Assembly (NCBI GenBank): GCA_024036415.1
Contig: JAMWET010001356.1
Coordinates: forward strand, 213,501-277,500
Source of the DNA: Prochilodus magdalenae
Taxonomy: Eukaryota; Chordata; Actinopteri; Characiformes; Prochilodontidae
Length of the DNA stretch: 64,000 nucleotides
Direction of reading: 5' to 3'
Positions 34,099 through 47,300 of the stretch are shown here, piece after piece. Position 1 is the stretch's first letter; every line of letters begins with the position of its first letter. The translations under genes were made by a program, and so were the position numbers. The notes under the pieces were generated by a model. The model saw only the letters and a list, made by a program, of their open reading frames with translations, searched no databases and was not told the origin of the DNA.

Positions 34099-35130
34099 AG
34101 GGCATGTAGTGGAACCTTGTTTCAGCTAATGCCTAGGAATGTTTGTGAACTCTTGGGTTTGGCTGTGTTGAGAAACTAAGCAATGTCAGGCTTGGCCAGT
34201 CTTTGTAGTAAACAGTAGCTGCCATTAGCTGGTGCTATGAGGGTTTGTAGTTAGGATGTGGGGAGTAAGAAAAATAATTTTAAAAAATTCTATAAAGGGC
34301 CTGTAGTGAAAGCGTTTTTGGGTCTATGGCCTAATAGGCTTCATAGGATAAGATAAGCAGGACTGGACCTGGTCAGTCTTCAGATGGGGGACCTCTACTG
34401 GGATATATACATATATTCTACTACTTTACTTTAAATGAAGTATGCTGGACTCCAGCTTCAGTTAATGCCTTTAATTCTTTGGGAACCATTGGGCTTTGCT
34501 GCCTTGGAAAAACTAAGCAATGTCTTTAGATGGGGGACCATCCCTGAAACCTCTCTTTAAATCTTTACTATCTAAATTTGCTGATTTGCAGTTGGATATT
34601 AAAAACTCGCTATATCTACCAATGTACTACCTCTGTGTCAAGCCTTGCCTCATTATTGCACATACAAGACTCTGCCATTTACTGGATATCTCCTTAATAT
34701 CCAAGCAAGATGTTCTTGAATGTTTTAAATGTCTTAAAATGGTAACTTAATTTTGTAATTGTAAGTAGTTGAATGTTATTCATGGTTCCTAATCATGACT
34801 ATACCATCAGCAGTAAGCAGTGTCACTTCCACAGAGGCCTAGTCGTGTTTTTACAGATTCATTTTTTAATAATACTTACATACCTAAGCAAGGTTGTTTA
34901 TTTGTTTTGTTTTGAATTGGTATAATACAATAGTAGATTCCACTACAGGTGATCTATAAAAGGGTATTTCACATTTACGGTTGACTGCAGGTAATTAACC
35001 ATTCTGGGAGAAGCAGTGTGGTTTATAGAATAGCTCGTCCACTGTGATTGAGTACCTCTGTGATTGAATGAGCTCAAACTGAATCAAGCAGATTGTTCAG
35101 AAACGTTAGGCGAATTGCTTGTGAGTAAGC
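34099..35130. other. Intergenic DNA upstream of xk
   Basis: No gene recognised. A duplicated phrase around 34110-34180 and 34440-34520 (CAGCTAATGCCT / CAGTTAATGCCT, AACTAAGCAATGTC, GGGGGACC) points to a decayed short tandem duplication or repeat. The open frame 34520-34750 has no known family. Confidence 0.5.
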
Positions 35131-35139
35131 GATGACATT

Positions 35140-35329
35140 TTGGCCAATCTGGGCGCAGCAGCCGGGACTCCAGCACCCAATCCTATTGCGGGAGGCGGGG
35201 TTTTTCAGAACACGGGTACAGACAGAAACAACGTCAGTCAGCCGCGGTTCTACGGCGGGGTGTCTCTCCGTCTCCGCGCGGACTGCTTGGAAGCTAAACC
35301 GAGGAGAAGCCCAAGATGGCAGCGTGAGG
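35140..35329 (+). promoter_or_regulatory. CpG-rich xk promoter and 5' UTR
   Basis: An abrupt rise in G+C and CpG content just before the xk start codon. It has CCAAT boxes at 35144-35148 and 35177-35181 and a GC box (GGAGGCGGGG) at 35191-35200. There is no TATA box, typical of a broadly used promoter. A three-codon upstream frame, ATGGCAGCGTGA, lies at 35316-35327, in a stronger start context (AAGATGG) than the xk ATG, and ends two bases before it. Confidence 0.6.
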
Positions 35330-38300
35330 ATGAGACTGCCCAGCTCGGTCCTAGTGTCGGTCTCTCTGTTCACAGCCGAGACGACGGCTGCGCTTTACCT
35401 AAGCACTACGTACCGCTCGGCCGGAGACAAAATCTGGCAGTGCTTCACACTGCTGTTCACACTGGTGCCATCCGTCCTGGTGCAGCTCACCCTCATTTTC
35501 ATCCACAGAGACCTGAGCAGAGACAGGCCGCTCGTGCTGCTTCTTCACATTCTACAGCTGGGACCTATTATCAGGTGCGCACCACTTCCTTTTTAATGCA
35601 CTGCTGCCATGATGTTCACCAGTAAGGTACAGTGAGCAGTCCATTCCATGCTGGTGAGGAGGAATTGTTGCTGAAGAGCCACAAATACAACAGACGATCA
35701 TGTGCTGCCCGGTGCCTAAATATGACAGGTCAGCTTTGTTTATCTGTCATATATTTTTGTCATCTCTTAAGGTACGTGAGTAGCCAGTCAACATAGCTAA
35801 GCTTCAATCTCAGGTATAAGACATCATACCTTAATGTACACCACATAATACTGGTGGTTGTCATGCCCGAGGTGTTTGATGGATGGTGGCCTCAACAGGC
35901 ACTTTATAACCATGCATGGCAGCATAAAACATTTTTTCAGATGCAGATATTTTCATCTATCTCTCATTCTAAGATATGCTATTGGTTATCCGATTAAAGG
36001 AGTTGAATACGTACACCTCCATTCTCTATTCGGAATGTGATAAGAATAGCCTCACACTGTGTTATTGACATCAGGCAAGGCAGCCTCCGCAACCTTGGTT
36101 GGCCCCAGCTGTCCATCATCCTCATATAGATTGTTTTCATAATTGATGCCTTTGACACTGCTTTTTGGCCCAGTGCAATTCAGATGGCGTGCCTCGTGCA
36201 GGCCCAATCAGATAGCGCTGTTCAATGTTTCAGGGACCCTGCGTGGCTCATCAATGATTTATACTTCCATTTCATTGCCTTTCTCACGATGTCATCTGGA
36301 GTTAACTCAAGTGACTTCCTCCCGGTGGGTCTCTAATAGCACATTAATCTGCTCTTATCTAGCGCCGATAAACTGGATGGATAATGAAGGCTGAATACAG
36401 GAGCATAAGCACTGCTAGTATGGATGTTAGGGGGAAAAAACAGAACTATTGGAGTTAGAGACTACACAGCATAGACTCTACCTCAGCATATTGAATGAGT
36501 TAGATGGGCAAATGGCCCATCAAGCCTTGCAAAAGCTGTCCCCTCAGGCAGTGCAAGTCTGGCACCCATGCTGATTTAGCAGGAGCGCTTTGCTGCATCG
36601 ATCAGGCTTTACACATTTTAAGGCGACTGATGAGTTTAAATCTTTAACCCAGATTCCATCAGATACTTGCACCCAGGATGCAGCACAGCAGGGGTTTGTA
36701 AGGATATGTGGGTGGCTTAAGTTTTATTAGGCCTTTGGATAATCTAATAACGTCTTGTGGTAGCAGATCACTTTGTTTAAGTATATTACTATATTATATA
36801 TGGAAAACAAATTAATGTTGAATCTACTATTGAATCAGCAGTGATTCTTTGGCTGTACAGATTCTGTAAATAATAGTCTACTCCGACTCACTTACGTATA
36901 GAATATACACATACATATAGTACAGATGTTTATATATCTCTATATTTGTCCTTCCCCCCTAGTGTAATACTTGTTAACAGTGTGCATTCTTGTTGTATCT
37001 CATACATGTATGCTCTTACTAAGACAAGTTCCTTGCACATGTGACATACTTGGCAAAATAAAAGATTCTTCTGAGTTGGAGTGGCATTTGTGATCCAGAA
37101 TTAATCACCCAACACCAGCACCTGACCTCACTAATGCTCGTGTGGCTGAATGCAATCAGATGCTCACTGCAACTTCCAGTGTGCATCACTCCCAGAACAC
37201 TAGCTATTGTTACTGTAGTAAAGGAAGCCGTCTATAAACTTTTGGCCATATAGTCAAAGTAATCAGTAGGTTATTTGATTGCAAATATAATAGCATTAGT
37301 TTGCACACGCCTGGCATTAACAGACTAGGAGCTTATGTTGCTATTTGTGCATTGACTGCTAGCCATCAGGTTAAAGGCACTGCAGTCCTGATTGCTGCAG
37401 TGACATGTGGCTTAGGTGCAGTTTCACTGTGTAATTAAATTAAGCAAGGCAAATTCTTGCAGAGCAAATCATGAGTAAGAATTGTATAGGACTAGTAAGA
37501 ATTCATATTTCTGTCATTATTCAGTACTCTAGGAGAAGGTTACTGGTTGGTGTACAAAACACGCTTTCACTTAACCCAGATGGAAGGACAGATTCCTTTG
37601 TGGTGGAGCTGTCTGTTCAGGCAATATGCTGCCTGTAAATTAGGGCTATTGGACACATTTACTTTCTGAAGATGGTACTGGGTCACTGAAGAAAAACGCT
37701 CTCATGGTGGCGATTCAGCTGCATCTGCTTTGGAAATGTGTATTAATATCAAGTATGCAATTTCTTTTAGCTAAAAACTCTGTGGATGTTTTCATATTTT
37801 TTCAAATAAAAAACAAATTACATTCCACTTCAATTTTGAATGTGTTTTATCTATGGTTTATCATCATTAACCCAATATATTAATCACCCAGAGTTTTTTT
37901 TTTTTTTTTTTTGACAAGGTTTATCTGGTTCTTGCGGGCAAACTGTAAACAAGTACTATGCATACTCTTTGAATAATGTTCCAATGATTGATCCCTCCTT
38001 TTGGTTGAAGCTGGGCATTCCTAATCTTGGGTGAAGCTTTAAGAAGCATTCCTTTTGCCAATCACAAGCCTGATGCCTCTTGCCCCACCCACACAATTTC
38101 CAGAGAGACCAATCTAAAGTTGCCTGTATAACCAGCAAGTTATGTATGCTATATATCTGTGTAGCTGCCTGTCATCCATACATTCCTTAATACATACCTA
38201 AGTCCGTTCCTTCATTCACATGTTGTATTGTGTGTTTAACATCTGTTCATCCGTGACTTTTTTTTTATCCGGCACATTAAAGCTAGATATTAATTTCAGC

Positions 38301-41300
38301 ATGGGGTGAAGCAGGCTATGAGTGTTGCATAGCCTTATCATTCAATCTTGGCTTGATGTTGAAGATAATAATGTGTGTATAATATAAAAGATGTAAGTAG
38401 GGCTGAACAATTTGGGCAAAATATTGAATTACAATTTTTCAGACTAATACTGTGATTGTATATATCAATATTTTTCTATTAAGTGAGGTCCACGTCTTTT
38501 TTAGGGCAAGGAGACCAGTGTATCCACTTGAAGCTTGAATGTAGCTAGTTAACTTGCCAAACTATCAGTTAATTATGATTGTCTTCATATACACAGCACA
38601 GGGGTTGTTTCATATACCCTTAGCGTTAACTCAAATAACGCTAGTTTAGAAGTGTTGTGTTATTAAGCTTAAATTTTCCCAAGTCAAATTTGTTACAGCA
38701 ACATGGTTAATAATGTAGGCTGTTATAAAAATTGCAGTAATTAAGAAAATATTCAAATGTTGTGAATTCGATACCAAAAGATTTAATCTGTCAGGGTAAA
38801 ATTTTGAAAAAAACTGTCGTTCTTACGATTTAAAAATTGCAGTGTCTTAAAATAGGATGTCGATATAACCCCAATGATTATAATAACGATAATTTGATTC
38901 CGTGTTTCCTTCTGTTGGTTGTTTGTACAAGTTCATAATTACATTTGTCCACTTATTTGGATATTATATTATATTATATTATATTATATTATATTATATT
39001 ATATTATATTATATTATATTATATTATATTATGTGCACTAGTAATGGAACTGTACTATGAAATGATGGAATTGTACACATGTGGCTGAATCCAAAATGGT
39101 TCCTGTTTGGGAACCAGTATCTTAATTCCTACTTATTCCATATGTAGGGAGCAGTATATTATATTATATTATATTATATTATATTATATTATATTATATT
39201 ATATTATATTATATTATATTATATTATATTATATTATTATTCATTCTTTCTTTTAATTTTTAATGAACAATATTCACCATCTAGATAGAGCTGAATCTCA
39301 GATGGCTACCTGCTTTCTACATACTGTGTTACGTATGAATTACAAAACTGGCTTCTGCGTCCAAATATGTCCTGCACCCATAATATGTCTAATAAATAGC
39401 TATTTGGGATTTAACCCCATGTAGACAATTCCATACTAGAAAAATAAATAGCCAGGTAATCTAAATTACATATCTAAAACGCCTTTGTTTTCCCAGGTGC
39501 CTGGATGCTTTCTGTATCTACGGAAGCTCAGGTAAGGTGGAGGAGCCCTATGTCACCATCACGCGCAAGAAGCAAATGCCCCGCAGTGGTCAGACTGAGG
39601 AGGTGGAGCAGGAGGTGGGGCAGGCTGAAGGCAAGCTGGTCACCCACCGGGCAGCCTTTGCGAGAACCTCGGTCATCCAGGCCTTCCTGGGCTCCGCCCC
39701 TCAGCTTACACTGCAGCTCTACATATGTGTGCTGCAGAGGGGTGTTTCTATTGGGAGAGGTAAGGGAGAGTACACACACACTCGTACAAAAACTGGAAGC
39801 TGAATCACAAAAGATTACAGGTCGTGTGCATTATAATTTTTATTCCACAGATTCCAAGTTCAGGTCAATCTGAGAAAATGTTCTAACACAGGGTTTCTAA
39901 TGGTGTCATCAGGATGTTATTCTGCATGTGATGTTAAATGAACCTGCCTGCTCAAACACACCAACAGTAATAACGTACCACCTCTCTACTATTAAGTAAG
40001 ATATTTTTACATCCGTTAACATACGGTCACAGCGATTAAATCTATTCTTCTTAAAGCTATTATCGTATGACTGGCTAGCTGGCTGGCTAGCTTCTTGCTC
40101 ACAACATTTGCTTTTATGGAAACATATTATATTGGTTCGCCCTGCATAGCAGTGCAAATCTGCAGGAACTGTGTGAGGAATATTCAAGTGCGTGGGATGG
40201 ATTATCGCAGGACACTATTAGGAACCTCTACAACTCCGTGCTGAGACGTCTGGCATGTTGTGTTAGCAAACATAGTAGCCCGACATCATATTGAGAGATA
40301 CTATTTCTGTATGTTCTGTAACTCAATAAATATTGTGCATCAGTCTGAATTTATCATCATTTATTGTTCCCGGCAACCTTTATCTTCCTTCCCAGTAGCA
40401 CCAAAATCCAACACCTGCAACATTTATTTTGACAATAATTTTTTTGCATGGATAACAGTTTTTGTCAGATAACTCAGAGTCATCTGAATGCCTTTACAAC
40501 AACACTAGAATTTTAAGTTGACTCTTTGTTAAATCACACAAGATGACCCCCTGTGGTTTCTTATTTCCCAGTCAAAACAGCCAAAATATACATAGTATTC
40601 ATTTATCAGCTATTTCTGAAGTGGTGGTGTGTAAGATAATCTACTTGCCTAAGGAAGAGGAAAAGCCAAAGAAAGGGTAAAGACGAGTTTCCTGGAGCGA
40701 GCGTATTAAGTTATTAACTGTTATAGAGTAAATGAGACTCCAAACAACTGTGTAAGGACCGACTTTCTCAGATAAACACGATTTAAAGCAACATTATGTA
40801 GCAATTGTAGCTTTTATGTAATAATAATAATAACAACAACAACAATAATAATAATAATACTGATGATGATAATATTAGCACCTTAGCACTATGTAACATT
40901 GGAGGAGCTGACATCAGACCTCTCACAAGAACTGCATACCACTGTAAAGCACCACGTCATACACCAATAAATATGGGTCTTCAGCTAGCTGTAAGTTGAC
41001 ACAGCAGAGGCTGGGACAAAACCAAAATTGTAAGAGGAAGCACCACAATTAAGTACGAAATGACAGTTTTGACTGTAAATAAATGAAGGGTGTTCTCCGA
41101 CTTGTAATGTATATCAGCAAAAAGAGCTCAGTGAAGTAAGGCTCTGCAGGGTTATATCAGTATTTTGTTGAGTTGTCTTAGAATAGAAAAGAGACAGGCT
41201 GATTAACTAATGTCATGAACTTTGAGGGTTCTAATCTGCCCTCATGCTCTCAGGGGCTTTGACGCATATGTTGACTGTCAGATAGCAGGGTGTGGCTGTT

Positions 41301-44300
41301 TACACTGTGTACATCTGTTTTATGATCAGTGGTGGGAGAGCAGCATTCATTTCTTTGCACATAATTTTAGACCAAAAATGTGAATGTTTATTTAATTTCA
41401 AAGAGTGGGCTCAAGGTTCTTTACTTCTATAGGTGTATAGGTTTTGACATGTTGCTTTTTTGTCATAATTGTTTTGACTCCACATATTTGTACATTTTAT
41501 ATTTAAGTCAGAGACTTAGAGAATAATGACTTCCTATAATTTTTTTCCTATGTATGTATGAGTTTCTTGTCTTAGAAATTGGTTAATACAGACTCAAAGC
41601 TATTAATTCAAAATATAGAATGAATGTAAATATCTCACTTTATAATTACTAATATATTGAGAGAATGTGTTAGTTCAGCTAATTATGTAGTAAGTTATTT
41701 ACGTTAACGATTTTTCTTTCCATTTCTTTATGTATAAATTACAAAAACGTGGTGATAATGTAAAGGGAAGTATGACTGAAAAGTACGTTTTACCATTTTT
41801 GAATTATATGTTCGGGATGCACCAATATGAACATTTGGTGATCCCAATATGTACTTTTTATCTACTGATATGTAAACCAATACATAACCATTTATGATAT
41901 GTAGAAACTGGGGTTAGCATTACTGAGAATAAGCATTAACTTCTGTAGGCTTACAAATGCAGTAAAATAAAGAAATCCAGACATTTTAGCATAGTAGCCC
42001 AGTGTGCCTAAAAATTCTAGTCTTCCAAAGTATAACAAATGCATCATTAATTTAAAACCTTGATGAATTGAAAATGAAATAATGCCAATAATTTAGAGTA
42101 AATGTCTGTTGATACCAATGTGATTGCGATATCAGCATGCATACACCATACTACCAAATATCTGCACTTCTACTCACAAACAGGAATGTTTTATCAGAGA
42201 TAAGTGTTTAACATTTTATGCGTCATTTGAAAACTCCAGGTACTTAATTACCCTTTGCGTTGTGTTTCTAATAAAGAGACTAATAGAAATACTCCAAAAT
42301 TACTTTGACTTCCAGTGTAACTTAAGAAGTTTTTAAGGTCTTCTCATAAACATATGTAGCATCAGCTCACTAAATTTAAACCCTCCATTTTGCCAAATTC
42401 CACACCACTGCCTTGGCTTCACAGCATGACGCTGAAACAGTTCACACCACTTCAAGACTACCTACTTCCTTAAACTCTATCTCAGGGACACATGCCTGCT
42501 TTTGAAGGATATCAGCTCTCAGATAAGGGGCTGTTATAAATAGAGAAAACAGTTGAGCTATAAGCAGTTTCACTTCGTTTAATGAATTAGCTGAATGCCA
42601 GAAACATCCTGCAATGAAGCGTGGGAAGGAAACAACAGTATGCCACACCAACAACAGCTTTAACAGTTATTAACGGACAGTTAAATGGACCAGCTATAAC
42701 ACCAGCTGTATTTAATTATCCGGACCAGTTATTAATTTCATATATTCTAGATCAGTCACAAACAGAATATCAGAATCATATTTAGTACACTAAAATATAA
42801 AGGTTAGAAATGGAATGTTAGCACTTTTTCTTTCTCTAAAGCATTAAAATAAGCTGGTTTTGCTATTTTAATATTGTTTAGCTATTTAAGTAAAGCACTT
42901 TATAAAGGATGACCATCTACAGGTAGGTTGTTATTCTCAATAGGCCTGTCACAATTATTGCAGTTATATAAACTGACTGCAATCATCTTTCACCATCATC
43001 TTGTAGTTTCATATTGTGGTGCAGAAGCAGATTTTAAATTTTTTTTCACTAGTAAATCATGTTGAATGTCCTGCTTTTAGTTAGATCATTTAAGCGCGGA
43101 TAGCTTACTGTATAAATATTAAATTCAACAATAGCTGAAACTCTTGGCGAGCAAACATTTATTAATAACTACTGCCACACATTCGGCAGCAAATGAACGA
43201 AGTGATAGAAATAGAAGCAATTCAAGAGTTAACCTCACTGTTTCTTTCCATAACTGGAGATGCTCTTGCTGAAAAAAGGGATAAAGTAATATTCTACCAT
43301 AGCTAAGAAGCAACATGGCTAATCAACCAAGTTTATTTATTCATTTTATCCCTGTGATATCCAACCAAATTCAAAATTGATACCCTGTGTTATTAAATAG
43401 TGTTTTTGTAACAGACCTGGTCTCAGATACTAGATGCTAGACTAGTATTCTTTTGAGTTATACATTTGGTGGCGTCAATGGGATACTCATAAAGGGAAGT
43501 AGGGTAGTACTTTTCGGGGAGAGCCTGGGGAGTGTTTGAAGCACATGTGCTTCTGTCTGGGGTTTAAGATGTCTTTTGCATTATAATTTCATGTGTTTTT
43601 AAGTTGATGAGCTGAATCAGTTGTATGTACCAGAGTGCTAGTATGCTCATATCCTATCGTACTGTTTACACACATTGTTTTTGTCTATTTGTCTTTTCAC
43701 TACACTATTTATTTATATACACATATATATACACCTTGTACTGCACTGTAGAAGCAGCCTGACTGTGTTTATACTGTACAACCCTGTATTAGTATAATGA
43801 CAAAAAGTTTAATTGAATTGAAGGCTAATATGTAGTATGCTGTGTGCTTTTCTATGCCAATATGTTGAGTAGCTTTACTCTAATGGTAATAGGGGATAAT
43901 GGTGTTGCATGTATAGGCTACTTGTTTGTTTCTTTGTTTCATGTCTCAGACAGGGAAGTTTTTTATATACAATAAAGTAGTTACAGGCTCAAATGACTTG
44001 TGGATTAAGGATAACTACCCTTCCTTTCACCTTTCCAATTTTGTCGTTTAAGCGTCCTCACAAAAAGACCAACCCTGGAGCTTACTTAAACTAAAACAAT
44101 TACTCCATTAAGACAGATCTTCTAACCCAAAAAAAACCTGAGGACCGCATGTCTTTTTAACTGTGCTGGACCAGTCTTGGGTTATATATGTAAATACTAG
44201 TGTATTTTTATTATTTCTTGCACTAATACATCTTGAGTTAGTTGTTTGTCTTTGAAGTTGTGGTTTGGTTTTGTTTGTTGTCTTTTAAGTACATTTACCA

Positions 44301-47300
44301 AGTCAAGAAGGCACAGGGTGACCCCCACCCCCACCTTAGAGTAAATATTCTGTGTACCATAGTGGAGGGTATTTACAATGTAAATCTATGTTTCTCAGCA
44401 GTCCAGTTATAATTCTTTAATAGATCATTCAGTGCTTTGTGAAAGTTTAGATTTCACCCCGATTAGATTTGATTGAGAGAAGTTGCACCCAGAACCAATG
44501 CTTTTGGAAATGAATATAAAGGTTACTCACAACAATAAATGATAAAGGATAATAAATGGTAATAAATACATTTAAACTGACATGGACAATATTTATTGAG
44601 CTACACATACAGACGTAATGTCTCTCAGTATGGTATTAGGCCACCATGTTTGCTGACACAATCTTCATATGTCTTTGCATGAAGTTGTAGAGGTTCCTAA
44701 TGGTGTCCTGCGATAATCCATGCAGTTTGAATATTCTCACACAGTTCCTGCAGATTTTGGAGTAGGAGTGGAGTTGACATGACACCAGGCCTTCTGGACG
44801 TGTGACTGGTGACAACAAACCATTCATCTTGGTTGGTCGTCTCCACCAAGACAAATGCAGGACTTGTCACTGAAGATGAGTCATTTCTTACATGACACCA
44901 TTGCTGTCTTGTTGACGTGGTTCTGCGTTGTGCAGCCATTTGCAAGTTGTGCTGGCACTAACAGGATGACTTATGGAGGGCATCACTGCTTGATGAATGT
45001 CCCCCATCATGGCTGTTGTGTCAGTCAGGTACTGCAATACAGCCTGTTCTTGCTTACGTCAAATGCGCAATTGAGCATGAAACTAAAATCAGCAGTTTCA
45101 ACTTTGTGCAATTGTTGTTTGACCACCTGAGGTCTGTAAATGCGAGAGAAACTGGACTTACATACCTGTAAAAAAAAAAAAAACATGCGGCTTAGAACAA
45201 AAACAAATAGCCCTCATTGTCAGTGCAGTGAAGTGGAATGCTTGTTTACAACCTGTCGAGTGGTGTCTGGTATCTTAGACTCCCCTCCATTTCAGCACAC
45301 GTCCTGCTGTGTTGTTTGACTGCCGGTGATTTGCACACCCAGCAATGTGTAACAGGCTTAGAAGCTATCTGCTGGGCATGCGGGGGTGTACACCAAATCG
45401 TTGAGTGCCCCTGAAAGAGCTGACGTGCAGATGGAGGATCGCAGTGGGCGACGGATCAGTTGGCCACTCTTGGCTCGCACTGCTGTAGGTGAGGATTAGC
45501 TAAATGTAAACTGACTCTGGATCAGCTAATAGAGGCTGAAAAAGGCTGTGTGTTTACATGGGAACTGTAGATTTATTTAGGTTTGGTGCCTGGATACACC
45601 GCCATGAGGAAAGGGACATTTACTATGTTTTCCCTGTGCAACCACAAGGGAAATAGCAAACAATGGAGTTTATAGTGCACAGTGTCAGCTGCTGTCAGAT
45701 TTACTGAAACAGGATGAGGTCATTTATGGTATTTTGTATCTAAATGCTCATGTTACTTTAGGGATGCGTTCATTCTGTTTTGCTAAAAGAACATTTTTCA
45801 TTGCAAATCAGTAATGGTCGGCTGTCTACATCCTTACCACAGGCATATTTTCATATTGTAGATATAATACTGTTATTCCCCCTCTTCGTCGCTCCACCCC
45901 AACCCCCTACCCCTTACGTAATTATAAGTAGGGCGAAAAGATGAATTGTCTTTATATAGAAATCCCAATTTAAAAGAGTGCATGAGTTGCAATTATTATT
46001 ATACCTTATGTTATAGCTAGAAAGGTAGACAGTAAGAGCATGGAGCTTCTAAACCAACTATAGATGATTTTAAAGGCATCTAAATAACCGATGTGCTGTG
46101 TACATGAACACAACCCTGATTTACAGGCAGTCTGTCTGGCGAATTAACTGGCTGTATTTAAGCCTCAAGCCAAAAATGCATTAATGGACACATAAGTCTT
46201 TATACACTTAAAAGGGGCCGACTCTCAATTCATATACAGCCATCACAACTCGCATTGCCATTATAACATTGGTAAGAAAAGTTGCAACTAGATGCCCACA
46301 TAGTTCAGCCCTGGACTGGTTGTAAATGTATGTTTATGCTAATGTGAACCGGGTGTATTTTCAACCCCTTCATTTCTTTATAACAGTTATAGGTTCATTA
46401 CCAGATAGCAAAGGAAGATGTCATTACTGATGTAATTTTGTGAATTAACCAAGCAACCACAGTACGTGAGGGCATGGGACTGTGTGTCTGACAAGGTGGT
46501 CAGTAGCACAGGGGCCCCTCAGGGAACAGTCTTGGCACCGTTCCTCTTCACCCTGTACACTGCTGACTTAATGTACAGCTCACTAAACTGTCACCTCCAG
46601 AAGTTCTCTGATGACTCGGCGATCGTTAGCCTCATAACAAATGAGGAGGACACCGAGTACAGAGAACTGATTCAGGACTTTGTGGACTGGTGTCTGCAGA
46701 ACCACCTCCAGATAAACGCAGGGAAGACCAAAGAACTGGTGGTGGATTTCCGCAGGTGCAGACACCCCCCTTCGTTAGTGAACATCCAGGGAATGGATGT
46801 GGACTCTGGGTGTTCACCTAAACAACAAACTGGACTGGTCAGTCAACACTACTGCACTATACAAAAAAGGCCAGAGCAGACTCTATCTACTGAGGAGACT
46901 GAGGTCATTCGGAGTGCACGGAGCACTCCTGAGGTACAGTGGTGGCATCTGGCATCTTTTATGGAATGGTCTGCTGGGGCAGCAGCATCTCAACGGCAGA
47001 CAGGAGGAGACTGAACAAACTGTTAAAGAGGACCGGCTCTGTCCTGGGAAGCCCCTTAGACCCAGTGCAGGTAGTGGGAGACAGGAGGATGTTAGCCAAG
47101 TTGGCATCCTTGCTGTAGAACGACTCCCACCCCATGCATGAGACTCTGGCAGCACTGGGCAGCTCCTTCAGCGACAGCCTGCTTCACCCCAAGTGTGTAA
47201 AGGAGCGGTATCGAAGGTTCTTTCCCTCCTGCTGCTGTTAGACTCTACAACCAGCACTGTTCCCAGAGGACCACGAACACGCACACTTAAACTATACACA

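Larger units (their letters stand above)
35575..39496 (+). other. xk intron 1
   Basis: Between donor AG|GTGCGC and acceptor CCCAG at 39492-39496. It contains a dispersed repeat fragment (37078-37255), a T-run at 37893-37911 and two pentanucleotide arrays (38961-39236). No other exon recognised. Confidence 0.85.

Noticed and set aside
35132..35625. Longer frames (154 and 161 codons) over xk exon 1
   Set aside because: One merely extends the true frame upstream of the XK start and past its donor; the other is a GC-rich shadow.
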